Shown here piece after piece: positions 55,137-63,858 of a stretch of 64,000 nucleotides of DNA (the stretch's first letter is position 1; every line of letters starts with the position of its first letter). Source of the DNA: Arsukibacterium tuosuense (GTDB lineage Bacteria > Pseudomonadota > Gammaproteobacteria > Enterobacterales > Alteromonadaceae); NCBI RefSeq assembly GCF_900215315.1, contig NZ_OBEB01000009.1, positions 106,002 through 170,001 on the forward strand, given 5' to 3'. A program made the translations under genes and the position numbers. Below the pieces are notes generated by a model. It did no database searches, was not told where the DNA came from, and was given only the letters and a program-made list of their open reading frames with translations.

Positions 55137-57208
55137 TGCCAATGCCAGTACGTTTCATGTTGCTTATGTTAGTGTTGCCGCTAAGCGGTGCCGATGCAGC
55201 TGAACTGACAACACCAACAGCATCAGCAACGACTTATCAGCAGGTGCGGCTGCAGGCCACCGATATGGCGCAATATGCTCAGGCCAGCATTAGCCTGCAC
55301 CCTTATATTCTGGCAACCGACCGCACGGCGTTAACCTTAGATGTGCGGCTACCCGCCGCTGAACTGACAGCACTCGCAGACTTTGGTATCAGCTGGCAGC
55401 CACTGCCCGCTAATGCCTACCCTAATCTGGATGCCGCACGCCAAACCGCTGCAGCCAGCGAGACAACTTTTGATACCGCTGCTGACACCATAGCCGGCTA
55501 CCCTTGTTACCACACAGTAGAGGGCACCTATCAGCAGGCAGCACAACTGGCTGCCGATTACCCCGAAATTGCCCAGTGGTCCAGTATTGGCAGCTCCTGG
55601 CAGCAGCTGCAGGGCGAAGGCGGTTACCCGCTGATGGTATTGCGACTGGGCCGGCGCGAACCGGTCGCCAACCCGGCCGATGAAAGGCCCATCTTATTTG
55701 TGCAAAGCGCCATGCATGCCCGCGAATATGTTACTGCTGAGCTGAACCTGCAATTTGCCCGGCAATTGCTGCAGAATTATCAGCAGCAAGCCGATGCCCA
55801 TTGGTTGCTGAATTTTACCGAGATTCATTTACTGTTTCAGATGAACCCCGATGGCCGCAAATATGCCGAACAAGGGCAGTTGTGGCGCAAAAATGCCAAC
55901 CTTAACCATTGTCCGCAGGATGAACCCGGGGTCGATTTAAACCGCAACTTCAGCTACAGCTGGAATATCAGCAGCAATGGTTCCAGCTCCGATGCCTGCT
56001 CTACCGTCTACCGCGGCCCGCAGGCAGGCTCTGAGCCAGAAACCCAGGCTGTCGAGAACTACATTCGCCAATTATATAGCGATCGCCGTGGCAGCAGTTT
56101 TCAGGATCCGGCGCCAGCCGACACCGCGGGTTTGCATCTCGACTTGCATAGTGCCGGCGAGCTGGTGCTCTGGCCCTGGGGCCATACTACTGCCCCGGCA
56201 CCGAATGCCAGCCAGCTGCAAACGCTGGGCCGCAAACTGGCCTGGTTTAATAATTACTACCCCAGTCAGAGCATCGGTTTATACCCGACCGACGGTACCA
56301 GTGACAGTGTCAGTTACGGTGAACTCGGTGTGGCGGCCATTACCCTGGAACTGGGTACCGGTTTTTTTCAGGGCTGTCCGTTTTTTAGCAACTCACTGTT
56401 ACCGGCCAACTTACCGCTGCTGAATTATGCCGCTAAAATCAGCAAGGCGCCCTACCAGCTGCCCGCCGGGCCCGACATTAGCTCTGTTAACGTTAACGGT
56501 GCCAGCCATGCTTATATTCAGGCCGGGGACGAGGTAACCCTAAGCCTTACCGCCGACGACCAGCGCTTTAGTCAAAGCAATGGCCGTGAGCCGGCTCAAA
56601 CCGTTGTCGCCGCCAGGATTTACCAGGATGCACCGCCCTGGCACAATAGCAGCGTCGAACTCGGCACCGCTGACATCTTTAATAGCAATGATAATGGCAC
56701 AGTGGCCAATATGCGGGCTCAGCTGCTGAGCAGTGACTGGCCAGCGGGCAGGCAGCTATTGTATGTGCAGGCTGAAGACAGCGATGGCAACGTCGGCGCT
56801 GTCAGCGCAGTTTTTGTTACTGTTGGTGATTTACGCAGCCCGGTCGCTGATTTCAGCGGCCAGTGTACTGCACTTAGCTGCACCTTTGACGCCAGTGCCA
56901 GCAGCGCAGATTCAGCCATAACCGCTTACCAGTGGCAGCTGTCTGATGGCAGCAGCTTCAGCGGTGCCACAGTAAACCATCAGTTTGCCAGTGCGGCCAG
57001 TTATCAGGTGACGCTAACCATTACCGACAGCGATGAGTTAAGCGCCAGCACCAGAAAAACCGTTACCGTCAGTGCCCCACCCACTCCGCCACCACCGCCT
57101 GCCGCGGCAGAAGGCAGTGGTGGCAGCAGCAGTGTGTACGTTTATAGCGGCTTGCTATTGCTGCTGTTTGTCCGTCGTTTTTTTGAGAAAACCAATGCAA
57201 ATTTATAA
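55136..57208 (+). CDS. Secreted M14 zinc carboxypeptidase with PKD and GlyGly-CTERM
   Basis: A 690-residue exported protease. Signal peptide (1-21), propeptide (to about 120), M14 catalytic domain (about 125-440) with zinc ligands His194 and Glu197 in HAREYVTAE and His338 in LDLHS, and general base Glu405 in ITLELGTGF. A beta-rich part and a PKD domain (about 575-650) follow, then a Pro-rich linker and a tail GSGG..., hydrophobic run, VRRFFEK, which fits the GlyGly-CTERM signal processed by rhombosortase in type II-secreting bacteria. It starts on the xerC stop (TAATG) and ends overlapping yigB by 14 bp, inserted into an otherwise conserved gene order. Confidence 0.88.
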   Translation: MPMPVRFMLLMLVLPLSGADAAELTTPTASATTYQQVRLQATDMAQYAQASISLHPYILATDRTALTLDVRLPAAELTALADFGISWQPLPANAYPNLDAARQTAAASETTFDTAADTIAGYPCYHTVEGTYQQAAQLAADYPEIAQWSSIGSSWQQLQGEGGYPLMVLRLGRREPVANPADERPILFVQSAMHAREYVTAELNLQFARQLLQNYQQQADAHWLLNFTEIHLLFQMNPDGRKYAEQGQLWRKNANLNHCPQDEPGVDLNRNFSYSWNISSNGSSSDACSTVYRGPQAGSEPETQAVENYIRQLYSDRRGSSFQDPAPADTAGLHLDLHSAGELVLWPWGHTTAPAPNASQLQTLGRKLAWFNNYYPSQSIGLYPTDGTSDSVSYGELGVAAITLELGTGFFQGCPFFSNSLLPANLPLLNYAAKISKAPYQLPAGPDISSVNVNGASHAYIQAGDEVTLSLTADDQRFSQSNGREPAQTVVAARIYQDAPPWHNSSVELGTADIFNSNDNGTVANMRAQLLSSDWPAGRQLLYVQAEDSDGNVGAVSAVFVTVGDLRSPVADFSGQCTALSCTFDASASSADSAITAYQWQLSDGSSFSGATVNHQFASAASYQVTLTITDSDELSASTRKTVTVSAPPTPPPPPAAAEGSGGSSSVYVYSGLLLLLFVRRFFEKTNANL

Positions 57209-57905
57209 AGCCCTGGCGCCATTGCAAGCATTGTCATTTGATTTAGATGACACTTTATACGACAACTCACCGGTTATTGCTGCCGCAGAACAGGCTATGC
57301 TGAGTGCGCTGGCAGAGCATGCACCACAGAGTAACCAGACCGACAGTGACTTCTGGTGGCAACACCGTTTGAAACTGGCAAAAGTAACGCCGGAAATTCG
57401 CCACGATATTGGCCGCTGGCGTCTGTTAGGTATTGAGGCTGGGCTGCTTGAGCTTGGCATAGCGCAAGCAGAAGCTAAAAAAGTAGCGCAGCAGGGGTAT
57501 GATGCTTTTCTCGACGCCCGCACCCGGATTAGTGTTACCCCTGAGATCACCGGCCTGTTAACCAAACTGGCCAAACAGTACCGGTTAATTGCCATAACCA
57601 ATGGCAATGCCTGTATTCAGAAGATGGGCATAGGCGGGTTGTTTGAGTTCAGCCTGCAAGCCGGGCCCGACGGCAAAATGAAACCTTACCCGGATATGTT
57701 TCAGCTGGCGGCAGAGCGGCTGCAGCTTAATCCTGCGCAAATTCTGCATATAGGCGATAGCCACCGCGCCGATGTAATGGGTGCCTTAGCAGCTGGCTGC
57801 CAGGCCGCCTGGCTGGATCATCATCAGCAACAGGTAAGTACTTTGCCACATATCCGGCTAACGGACGTGCAGCAGTTAAACGCTTTACTGCTGCCAACCA
57901 GCTGA
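57195..57905 (+). CDS. yigB: HAD-family phosphatase YigB (FMN phosphatase type)
   Basis: A 236-residue HAD hydrolase. The nucleophile motif is LSFDLDDTLYDN, motif II AITNGNA, motif III Lys in GKMKPYPDMF and motif IV HIGDSHRADVMGA. It resembles E. coli YigB, which dephosphorylates FMN and other small phosphates. The start at 57195 is supported by alignment; the frame open from 57072 lies over the end of the carboxypeptidase gene. In E. coli it directly follows xerC; here the M14 gene is in between. Confidence 0.9.
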   Translation: MQIYKALAPLQALSFDLDDTLYDNSPVIAAAEQAMLSALAEHAPQSNQTDSDFWWQHRLKLAKVTPEIRHDIGRWRLLGIEAGLLELGIAQAEAKKVAQQGYDAFLDARTRISVTPEITGLLTKLAKQYRLIAITNGNACIQKMGIGGLFEFSLQAGPDGKMKPYPDMFQLAAERLQLNPAQILHIGDSHRADVMGALAAGCQAAWLDHHQQQVSTLPHIRLTDVQQLNALLLPTS

Positions 57906-57941
57906 TACTGGTTATTTATCCACTAAATTCTGTTGCTTTAC

Positions 57942-57969
57942 TTGGCGCTTACGGCAGGGCTGTTATAAT
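57942..57969 (+). promoter_or_regulatory. Promoter of uvrD
   Basis: TTGGCG and a perfect TATAAT are spaced by 16 bases, 30 bases before the uvrD ATG. No LexA box (CTG-N10-CAG) overlaps it, unlike E. coli uvrD. Confidence 0.6.
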
Positions 57970-57998
57970 GGCCGCAAATGGTTTACTGAGATGTGCTG

Positions 57999-60170
57999 AT
58001 GGATGTATCCAACCTGCTGGATGGCTTAAACGATAAACAACGTGACGCGGTGGCAGCACCGGCGCAGCATATGCTGATTTTAGCTGGTGCTGGCAGTGGT
58101 AAAACCCGGGTTCTGGTGCATCGTTTAGCCTGGTTAATGCAGGTGGAAACCGTCGCGCCCTATAGCTTACTGGCGGTGACTTTTACCAATAAAGCGGCAC
58201 AGGAAATGCGCAGCCGGATAGAAAGCACTATTGGCGTCAGCTTAAATAACCTGTGGATGGGTACCTTTCATGGTTTATCGCACCGGATGCTGCGGGCCCA
58301 TTATCAGCAGGCCGGCTTGCCACAAGGCTTTCAGATCATTGATTCTGATGATCAGTACCGTTTGGTCAAGCGGGTACTTAAGGCGCTGAATCTGGATGAA
58401 AAACACTGGCCGGCTAAGCAAATTCAGTGGTTTATTAATGGCCGCAAAGACGACGGTCAGCGCCCGGGCATGATTGACGCCGGCGGCGATTTCAGCCTGC
58501 AGCAGATGGTAAAAATTTATGCTGCCTATCAGGAAATGTGTGACCGGGCGGGTTTAGTCGATTTCGCTGAAATTCTGCTACGCAGCTTTGAGTTGTTAAA
58601 AAACCATGCCGATGTACGTGGCCATTACCAGCAACGGTTCCGCCATATTCTGGTAGACGAGTTTCAGGATACCAATGCTATTCAATATAACTGGCTGAGG
58701 TTACTGGCCGGCACTGCGGCCAAGGTGATGATTGTTGGTGATGACGATCAGTCAATTTACGGCTGGCGCGGTGCCCGGGTTGAAAATATTCAGCAGTTTC
58801 TGCGTGATTTTGATGGCGCTGAGACCATTCGGCTGGAGCAAAACTACCGCTCTACTGCCACTATTCTAAAAGCAGCCAATGCCGTGATTGCCAATAACAG
58901 TGGCCGGCTGGGTAAGGATTTATGGACTGACGGCAGCGACGGCGAAACCATTTCGCTGTATACCGCTTTCAACGAGCTGGATGAAGCGCGCTTTATCGTA
59001 TCGCGTATTCGCAGCTGGCATAACCAGGGCGGCAGCCTGACCGAAAGTGCCATTTTGTATCGTAACAATGCCCAGTCACGTGTATTGGAAGAAGCACTTA
59101 TTCAGGAAGGCCTGCACTATCGCATTTATGGCGGCTTGCGCTTTTATGAGCGGCAGGAGATTAAAGACGCCCTGGCTTACTTAAGACTGATCAGTAATCG
59201 CCAGGATGATGCGGCAATGGAGCGGATTATTAATACGCCGGCCCGCGGTATTGGCGATACCACCATGAATAAGGTGCGTGTACACGCCCGCAGCGAGCAA
59301 CAGACACTGTGGCAGGCGCTGCAGCAGATGTTACAGCAAAAACAACTGAGTGGCCGTGCTGCCAATGCCATTGAGCAGTTTATGCAGTTAATTGACACTC
59401 TGGAGCAGGAGCTGACCGATTTACCGTTGTTTGAACAAGCTGAGCATATAATTAAACAGTCGGGCTTATATGCGATGTATCAGGCAGAAAAGGGCGAGAA
59501 AGCCCAGACCCGGATTGAAAACTTAAACGAGCTGGTCACAGCCTGTCAGAACTTTAATAGCAGCACCGTTGAAGATATGACGCCACTGGCAGCATTTTTA
59601 TCGCAGGCCGCACTGGAGGCTGGTGATTATCAGGCCGAAGAGCATTCTGATGCAGTGCAGCTGATGACCCTGCACAGCGCTAAAGGCCTGGAGTTTCCGC
59701 TGGTCTTTATTTGTGGCCTGGAGGAGGGCATGTTTCCCAGCCAGCAAAGCGGCGACGACCCGACCCGGTTGGAGGAAGAACGCCGGCTGTGTTACGTCGG
59801 CATGACCCGCGCCATGCAGAAACTGTATTTATGCCATGCTGAAAGCCGCCGCTTATATGGCCAGGAGCAATATCATAAAGCTTCGCGTTTTATTCGGGAG
59901 ATCCCGGCAGAATACCTGGAAGAAATTCGTTTAACTACGCAGGTGAGCCGCCCCTCTCAGGCTGGCCGTTTCGGCAGTGCTGCAAGCCATGTCGCTTTCG
60001 AAAATACCGGCTTTAAGCTAGGCCAGCGAGTGCTGCATGACAAATTTGGCGAAGGCACCGTGCTGAATTACGAGGGCGTAGGGCCGCAATCACGCATTCA
60101 GGTTAACTTTGACCAGCTTGGCAGCAAATGGCTGATGACAGCCTACGCCAGGCTGCAGGCCGCTGGCTAA
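57999..60170 (+). CDS. uvrD: DNA helicase II
   Basis: A 723-residue superfamily 1A helicase for nucleotide-excision and mismatch repair. Walker A LAGAGSGKTRVL, motif II VDEFQDTN, motif III GDDDQSIYGWRGA, motif IV LEQNYRST, motif V LMTLHSAKGLEF and motif VI YVGMTRAM are all present. The C-terminal Tudor-like RNAP-binding region KLGQRVLHDKFGEGTVLNYEG is kept. ATG at 57999 (MDVSNLLDGLN) aligns with E. coli; a GTG two codons earlier is in frame. Confidence 0.96.
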   Translation: MDVSNLLDGLNDKQRDAVAAPAQHMLILAGAGSGKTRVLVHRLAWLMQVETVAPYSLLAVTFTNKAAQEMRSRIESTIGVSLNNLWMGTFHGLSHRMLRAHYQQAGLPQGFQIIDSDDQYRLVKRVLKALNLDEKHWPAKQIQWFINGRKDDGQRPGMIDAGGDFSLQQMVKIYAAYQEMCDRAGLVDFAEILLRSFELLKNHADVRGHYQQRFRHILVDEFQDTNAIQYNWLRLLAGTAAKVMIVGDDDQSIYGWRGARVENIQQFLRDFDGAETIRLEQNYRSTATILKAANAVIANNSGRLGKDLWTDGSDGETISLYTAFNELDEARFIVSRIRSWHNQGGSLTESAILYRNNAQSRVLEEALIQEGLHYRIYGGLRFYERQEIKDALAYLRLISNRQDDAAMERIINTPARGIGDTTMNKVRVHARSEQQTLWQALQQMLQQKQLSGRAANAIEQFMQLIDTLEQELTDLPLFEQAEHIIKQSGLYAMYQAEKGEKAQTRIENLNELVTACQNFNSSTVEDMTPLAAFLSQAALEAGDYQAEEHSDAVQLMTLHSAKGLEFPLVFICGLEEGMFPSQQSGDDPTRLEEERRLCYVGMTRAMQKLYLCHAESRRLYGQEQYHKASRFIREIPAEYLEEIRLTTQVSRPSQAGRFGSAASHVAFENTGFKLGQRVLHDKFGEGTVLNYEGVGPQSRIQVNFDQLGSKWLMTAYARLQAAG

Positions 60171-62237
60171 ATGCCGCTAACAGCCTGCCTGCAACCGCTG
60201 CTGGCAGAAGCCGCCGCGCGCCAGATCCGTTTACCGGTGCTGTTGCAAGGCCAGCAAGCTGAGCTGCTGCTCCAGTGCCAGCAGCTGATTGCCACCGTTA
60301 AGCCACAAAGCTTGTACTGGCTGGGTGAACAAGCGCCTGCCGCCAGCACTCAGCTCAAACCCGGCAACAACTACCAGCTACTGGGTAGCGAATGCGATAT
60401 GCTGGTGGTTAATGCCTTCTCTGGTTTTAATGCCGATTTAGTCGCTGCCAGTGCCGGGTGTTTAAAGGCCGGCGGCGTGTGGCTGCTGCTGGCGCCATCC
60501 GATGAACATTGGTGCCAGCAGCCAAACCCGGCGCATAGTGCATTGTTACCCTATCCGCTGGATCCTCAACAGCATCAGGGCCAGTTTATTCGCTTCTGGT
60601 TAAGCCGGCTAGCGGAGAGTAAGCTGCTAAAGCTTACCTTGAACAATAATCAGCTCACTATTAACCGAACACTCACCCTGCCGGAATATCAGTCGCCTGC
60701 AACTGTAGCACCCCCTTATGCCAGCGCTGAGCAACAGCAAGCGGTAGCAGCCATTTTAAAAGTGGTATCAGGCCATCGGAAACGGCCGCTGGTTCTGGTG
60801 GCTGATCGCGGTCGTGGTAAATCTGCTGCGTTAGGCTTAGCAGCGGCATTGTTAGTGCAACAGGGTAAAAAACATCTGATCATCACCGCAGCCAGCCCTA
60901 ATGCAGCGGCCACCGCTATTAATCATTATCAACAGCAATTGTCAGATACCCCGGGCCTGCGCTTTATCGCAGTTGACCAGCTACTGCTGGAACAACCAGA
61001 GCTGGATTTATTATTAATTGATGAAGCCGCTGCCCTGCCAACAACGGTACTAAAGCAACTGGCTGATCGCTACAGCCGGATTGTCTTTGCTACTACGGAA
61101 CATGGTTATGAGGGTACAGGTCGCGGTTTTCAGCTGCGCTTTCAACGCTATTTGGAACAAACCCAAAGTGGCTGGAAGCGGCTGCAAATTAAACAGCCGG
61201 TGCGCTATCAGCAGCATGACCCTTTAGAGCAGCTAATCTTTAATAGCTTCTTACTGCAGCAACCTGAAATTGAGCCAGTATACCAGCCCGGCCAACCCAT
61301 GCAGCTGCGCCAGCATCAGCACAAGGACTGGCTGGCTGCACCGGAGCAACTTAGTGCTGTATTTCACTTACTTAGTCTGGCGCATTATCAGACTCAGGTG
61401 AAAGATCTCGTCGCACTGCTGGATAACCCGCAGCTTAGTGTTATTGCCTTGTATCAGCAGGATCAGCTACTAGCTTGTGCATTATTAAGTTATGAAGGCG
61501 AGCTGGCGCCTGAACTCTGCCAGCAAATTTATCAGGGTAAGCGCCGGGTACAAGGCCATTTACTGGCGCAAAGTTTGGCATTTCACCTGGCAGAGCCACA
61601 ACTGGCAAGCCAGCGCCTGGTAAGGGTAATGCGGGTTGCTGTTGCCCAGCCTTTGCAACGGCAAGGCCTGGGCAGTCATTTACTGACTGAGCTCAATAAC
61701 TTGCTTCAACAACAAAATATTGACTGGTTAGGCACAAGTTTCGGTGTCAGTCCGGCGCTACTGGCATTCTGGCAAGCGGCTGGATATATTCCGGTGCGGC
61801 TTAGCCACTTTGCCGACAATGCCAGTAGTGAGCCGTCAGTACTAATGCTTAAGCCAATTAATGGCAGTAAGGAATTAGTGCAGCAGCTTAATCAGCAATT
61901 AGCTAATGAACTGTACCATTGCCTGCAAGAATATCCGGCCAATCTGAGTTTCGATGTAATCCGTAAATTGGTCCGGCCACCAACAGTAACGCTAACTGCA
62001 GCAGATATCGAACAGCTGCAATTATTCGCAGAGGGGAAACGACCTTATCAGCTTGTCGCTCACCAGCTACTGAACTGGTTTAATTTTCACTATCTTCAGC
62101 TTGAGCCTTTTGCTGCTTCAGTTATAGCGGCCCGGTTATGGCAAAAACAAAGCTGGCAGACAATAAGCCAGCGTTTTCAGCTGGCGGGGAAAGCCGCCTG
62201 TATTAAAGTGATCCAGCAGCAAATTAGCCGCTGCTGA
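60171..62237 (+). CDS. tmcA: tRNA(Met) cytidine acetyltransferase
   Basis: A 688-residue enzyme that makes N4-acetylcytidine at the wobble base of elongator tRNA-Met. It combines an RNA-helicase-like ATPase (Walker A ADRGRGKSAAL, Walker B LLLIDEAAALP, ATTEHGYEGTGRGFQLRF) with a GNAT acetyltransferase (RVMRVAVAQPLQRQGLGSHLL). The ATG follows the uvrD stop without a gap, so the two are co-transcribed and probably coupled. Confidence 0.92.
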   Translation: MPLTACLQPLLAEAAARQIRLPVLLQGQQAELLLQCQQLIATVKPQSLYWLGEQAPAASTQLKPGNNYQLLGSECDMLVVNAFSGFNADLVAASAGCLKAGGVWLLLAPSDEHWCQQPNPAHSALLPYPLDPQQHQGQFIRFWLSRLAESKLLKLTLNNNQLTINRTLTLPEYQSPATVAPPYASAEQQQAVAAILKVVSGHRKRPLVLVADRGRGKSAALGLAAALLVQQGKKHLIITAASPNAAATAINHYQQQLSDTPGLRFIAVDQLLLEQPELDLLLIDEAAALPTTVLKQLADRYSRIVFATTEHGYEGTGRGFQLRFQRYLEQTQSGWKRLQIKQPVRYQQHDPLEQLIFNSFLLQQPEIEPVYQPGQPMQLRQHQHKDWLAAPEQLSAVFHLLSLAHYQTQVKDLVALLDNPQLSVIALYQQDQLLACALLSYEGELAPELCQQIYQGKRRVQGHLLAQSLAFHLAEPQLASQRLVRVMRVAVAQPLQRQGLGSHLLTELNNLLQQQNIDWLGTSFGVSPALLAFWQAAGYIPVRLSHFADNASSEPSVLMLKPINGSKELVQQLNQQLANELYHCLQEYPANLSFDVIRKLVRPPTVTLTAADIEQLQLFAEGKRPYQLVAHQLLNWFNFHYLQLEPFAASVIAARLWQKQSWQTISQRFQLAGKAACIKVIQQQISRC

Positions 62238-62326
62238 ACGAAACTGCCGGCAGAAATGCTGTTTAAAACACTGGAAAAGTGCTACTGTGCGGCGTTTTTA
62301 TTTGAATCTTACTGACCACAACCTCT

Positions 62327-63121
62327 ATGACAATGATAGCGCCTCTTCTATTAAGCTTGGCCATAAGCACAGCCGGCTACAGCCAGAGTGAATTGCGTAC
62401 TTTGCAGTATGCGGTAAATAGTTATGCTTACAGCAATGCTCTGGAGCAATTTTACCAGAATTGTCTTCAGCTCGACCCAGAACAGTATATGGTTAAAAAG
62501 CCAGATAACACTCGCTTTCACAACTTGCTACAGCAACAGTTACAACTTGAGATAAACCAATTCGTCAGCAGTGTCGCCACTAACCCGAAGTTACGCCAAC
62601 GCGCGCCTGATGATATTTCGCTGACTGATTGCAATGATCATGCTGCTTATCAGAAAGTGTTAGACCGGTATGAACTTGAACTGTTTGCCCTGGAAATTGC
62701 CACACCGGTTAAGGTAAGTAAGCAGGATGCGGCAAGCCATCGTAAGCAACAGCAGCAATTGGCAATCAAAAGTGCAACAGAGCTATTAGCGCGAAGTAAA
62801 GCCGTGGCAATAGTCAGCATTATCGACCGCAATAGTCTTAGTACGCTGGAACAAAGTAACTTTTTACATCCCGAATATAAAGGCCGTTATATTTACAGAG
62901 TTGACCAGGGCTGGCGCAACATTCCCTCCAGATATATGGGCATGCAAAGTTATCTGACCGAGCAACAGTATGGCAAAGGCCCCAAAAGCTGGCTGCTATT
63001 ACTGGACCAGCATAATCAGTTTCTCAAAGTATTCGATGAAGCAGAGGCAAGAGTTTACCTGAACCTGTTAGGTAAACCGGAATGGCATTTTGATAACCAG
63101 GGCAACCTGCAGCGTAGATAA
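62327..63121 (+). CDS. Secreted protein of unknown function
   Basis: A 264-residue protein with a signal-peptide-like start (MTMIAPLLLSLAISTAGYSQ), a mainly helical first half and a mixed C-terminal part (QGWRNIPSRYMGMQSYLTEQQYGKGPKSWLLL, in part). I do not recognise the family. Two Cys (FYQNCLQL and LTDCNDH) might pair in the periplasm. No convincing ribosome site; a second ATG two codons later is possible. It lies 89 bp after tmcA. Confidence 0.6.
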   Translation: MTMIAPLLLSLAISTAGYSQSELRTLQYAVNSYAYSNALEQFYQNCLQLDPEQYMVKKPDNTRFHNLLQQQLQLEINQFVSSVATNPKLRQRAPDDISLTDCNDHAAYQKVLDRYELELFALEIATPVKVSKQDAASHRKQQQQLAIKSATELLARSKAVAIVSIIDRNSLSTLEQSNFLHPEYKGRYIYRVDQGWRNIPSRYMGMQSYLTEQQYGKGPKSWLLLLDQHNQFLKVFDEAEARVYLNLLGKPEWHFDNQGNLQRR

Positions 63122-63158
63122 AACTCCTCCATCTCCAAATCCCCGAATCCCCCTCAAT

Positions 63159-63177
63159 CCCCTTTTTACAAAGGGGG
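63159..63177. repeat. C-rich/G-rich short palindrome
   Basis: CCCCTTTTTACAAAGGGGG can fold as a 7-bp stem with a TTAC loop and sits after a run of CCCC-AT repeats (63140-63160). It looks like a remnant of a dispersed intergenic palindrome or a terminator of the unknown gene. Confidence 0.45.
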
Positions 63178-63198
63178 AGGTTATTCAACGCGCAGTAG

Positions 63199-63392
63199 TA
63201 GCATGGCGACAAATTCGTCAGGAGCGTTTTCACTCGAAACATCCTTGTCGCTCACCTACGGCAGCGTGGTAGTGCAAAACGGCTTTCCTGCCGCTTTGTG
63301 GACTGCACGATATTTATTTAGCGACCTCAAAGGTAGCGTAGCGATATAAACTTATTAACAAGTTCGGAGCTAGAAAATAGCATGGCGACAAA
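63199..63392. repeat. 15-bp direct repeat, 179 bp apart
   Basis: TAGCATGGCGACAAA occurs at 63199-63213 and at 63378-63392. What follows each copy is alike (CGTCAGGAGCG-TTTT and CTGCCGGGAGCAGTTTT), so the two are diverged copies of a longer unit, the second with a perfect hairpin. Confidence 0.65.
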
Positions 63393-63514
63393 ACTGCCGG
63401 GAGCAGTTTTGGACTGCCGCAGGCAGGCCCGAAGGGCGAAACACAGGGAAGTGTTTCGCAATGCCACAAGCAAAGTGCTGTGGCCGGCGTGGGAGTGTAG
63501 TGCGCCGCAGGCGC
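63390..63514. repeat. Array of six short perfect hairpins
   Basis: Consecutive stems: 63390-63410 (8 bp, loop CGGGA), 63414-63426 (5 bp, loop GCA), 63427-63437 (4 bp, loop GAA), 63438-63457 (7 bp, loop AGGGAA), 63463-63484 (6 bp) and 63502-63514 (5 bp, loop GCA). The first four are nearly head to tail. No reading frame explains them. Confidence 0.65.
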
Positions 63515-63522
63515 TTCAATGC

Positions 63523-63553
63523 AAAAAGGCCCACCCGTTAGGGTAGGCCTTTT
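63523..63553 (-). terminator. Terminator of the rRNA operon
   Basis: Read on the minus strand, AAAAGGCCTACCC-TAAC-GGGTGGGCCTTTTT forms a long stem with one mismatch, ending in a T-run, 12 bases after the 5S end. Confidence 0.88.
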
Positions 63554-63565
63554 GCTTGAATTGGG

Positions 63566-63683
63566 AGCCTGGCGGTGTACTACTCTCGCATGGCGAATGC
63601 CACACTACCATCGTCGCAGCTGCGTTTCACTTCTGAGTTCGGAATGGGATCAGGTGGGTCCACAGCGCTATTGCCACCAGGCA
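63566..63683 (-). rRNA. rrf: 5S ribosomal RNA
   Basis: On the minus strand the sequence starts TGCCTGGTGGCAATAGCGC and contains the universal loop CCGAACTCAGAAGTGAAACG and GATGGTAGTGTGG, ending CCGCCAGGCT, which pairs with the 5' end. Length about 118 bases. The exact ends are set by the terminal stem. Confidence 0.95.
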
Positions 63684-63754
63684 AAAAACTGTCGGGAACA
63701 GTTTTTAACGCACTTCAGTGCGGCCCGTTAGGGTAAATTCCAGGATAGGAATTT
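63684..63754. repeat. Hairpins in the 23S-5S spacer
   Basis: Three stems: 63684-63706 (AAAAACTGT / ACAGTTTTT, loop CGGGA, a near-copy of the hairpin at 63390-63410), 63709-63722 (CGCAC / GTGCG) and 63735-63754 (AAATTCC / GGAATTT). They probably act in processing of the rRNA precursor. Confidence 0.6.
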
Positions 63755-63858
63755 ATAAAAACCATTACCATTACTTAGCAGGCTGATGTTAGTTTCTCAC
63801 AACTATACTTTCTTCTCGCTACTCTTTATTAGAGTGCGTAAAACATCTTGGGCGTTGT

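Noticed and set aside
57942..57998. SOS (LexA) box upstream of uvrD
   Set aside because: CTGTTATAATGGCCGC begins like a LexA box, but the second half-site is absent.
63390..63514. CRISPR array in the repeat-rich region
   Set aside because: The units differ in sequence and have no regular spacing or unique spacers; they are separate palindromes.
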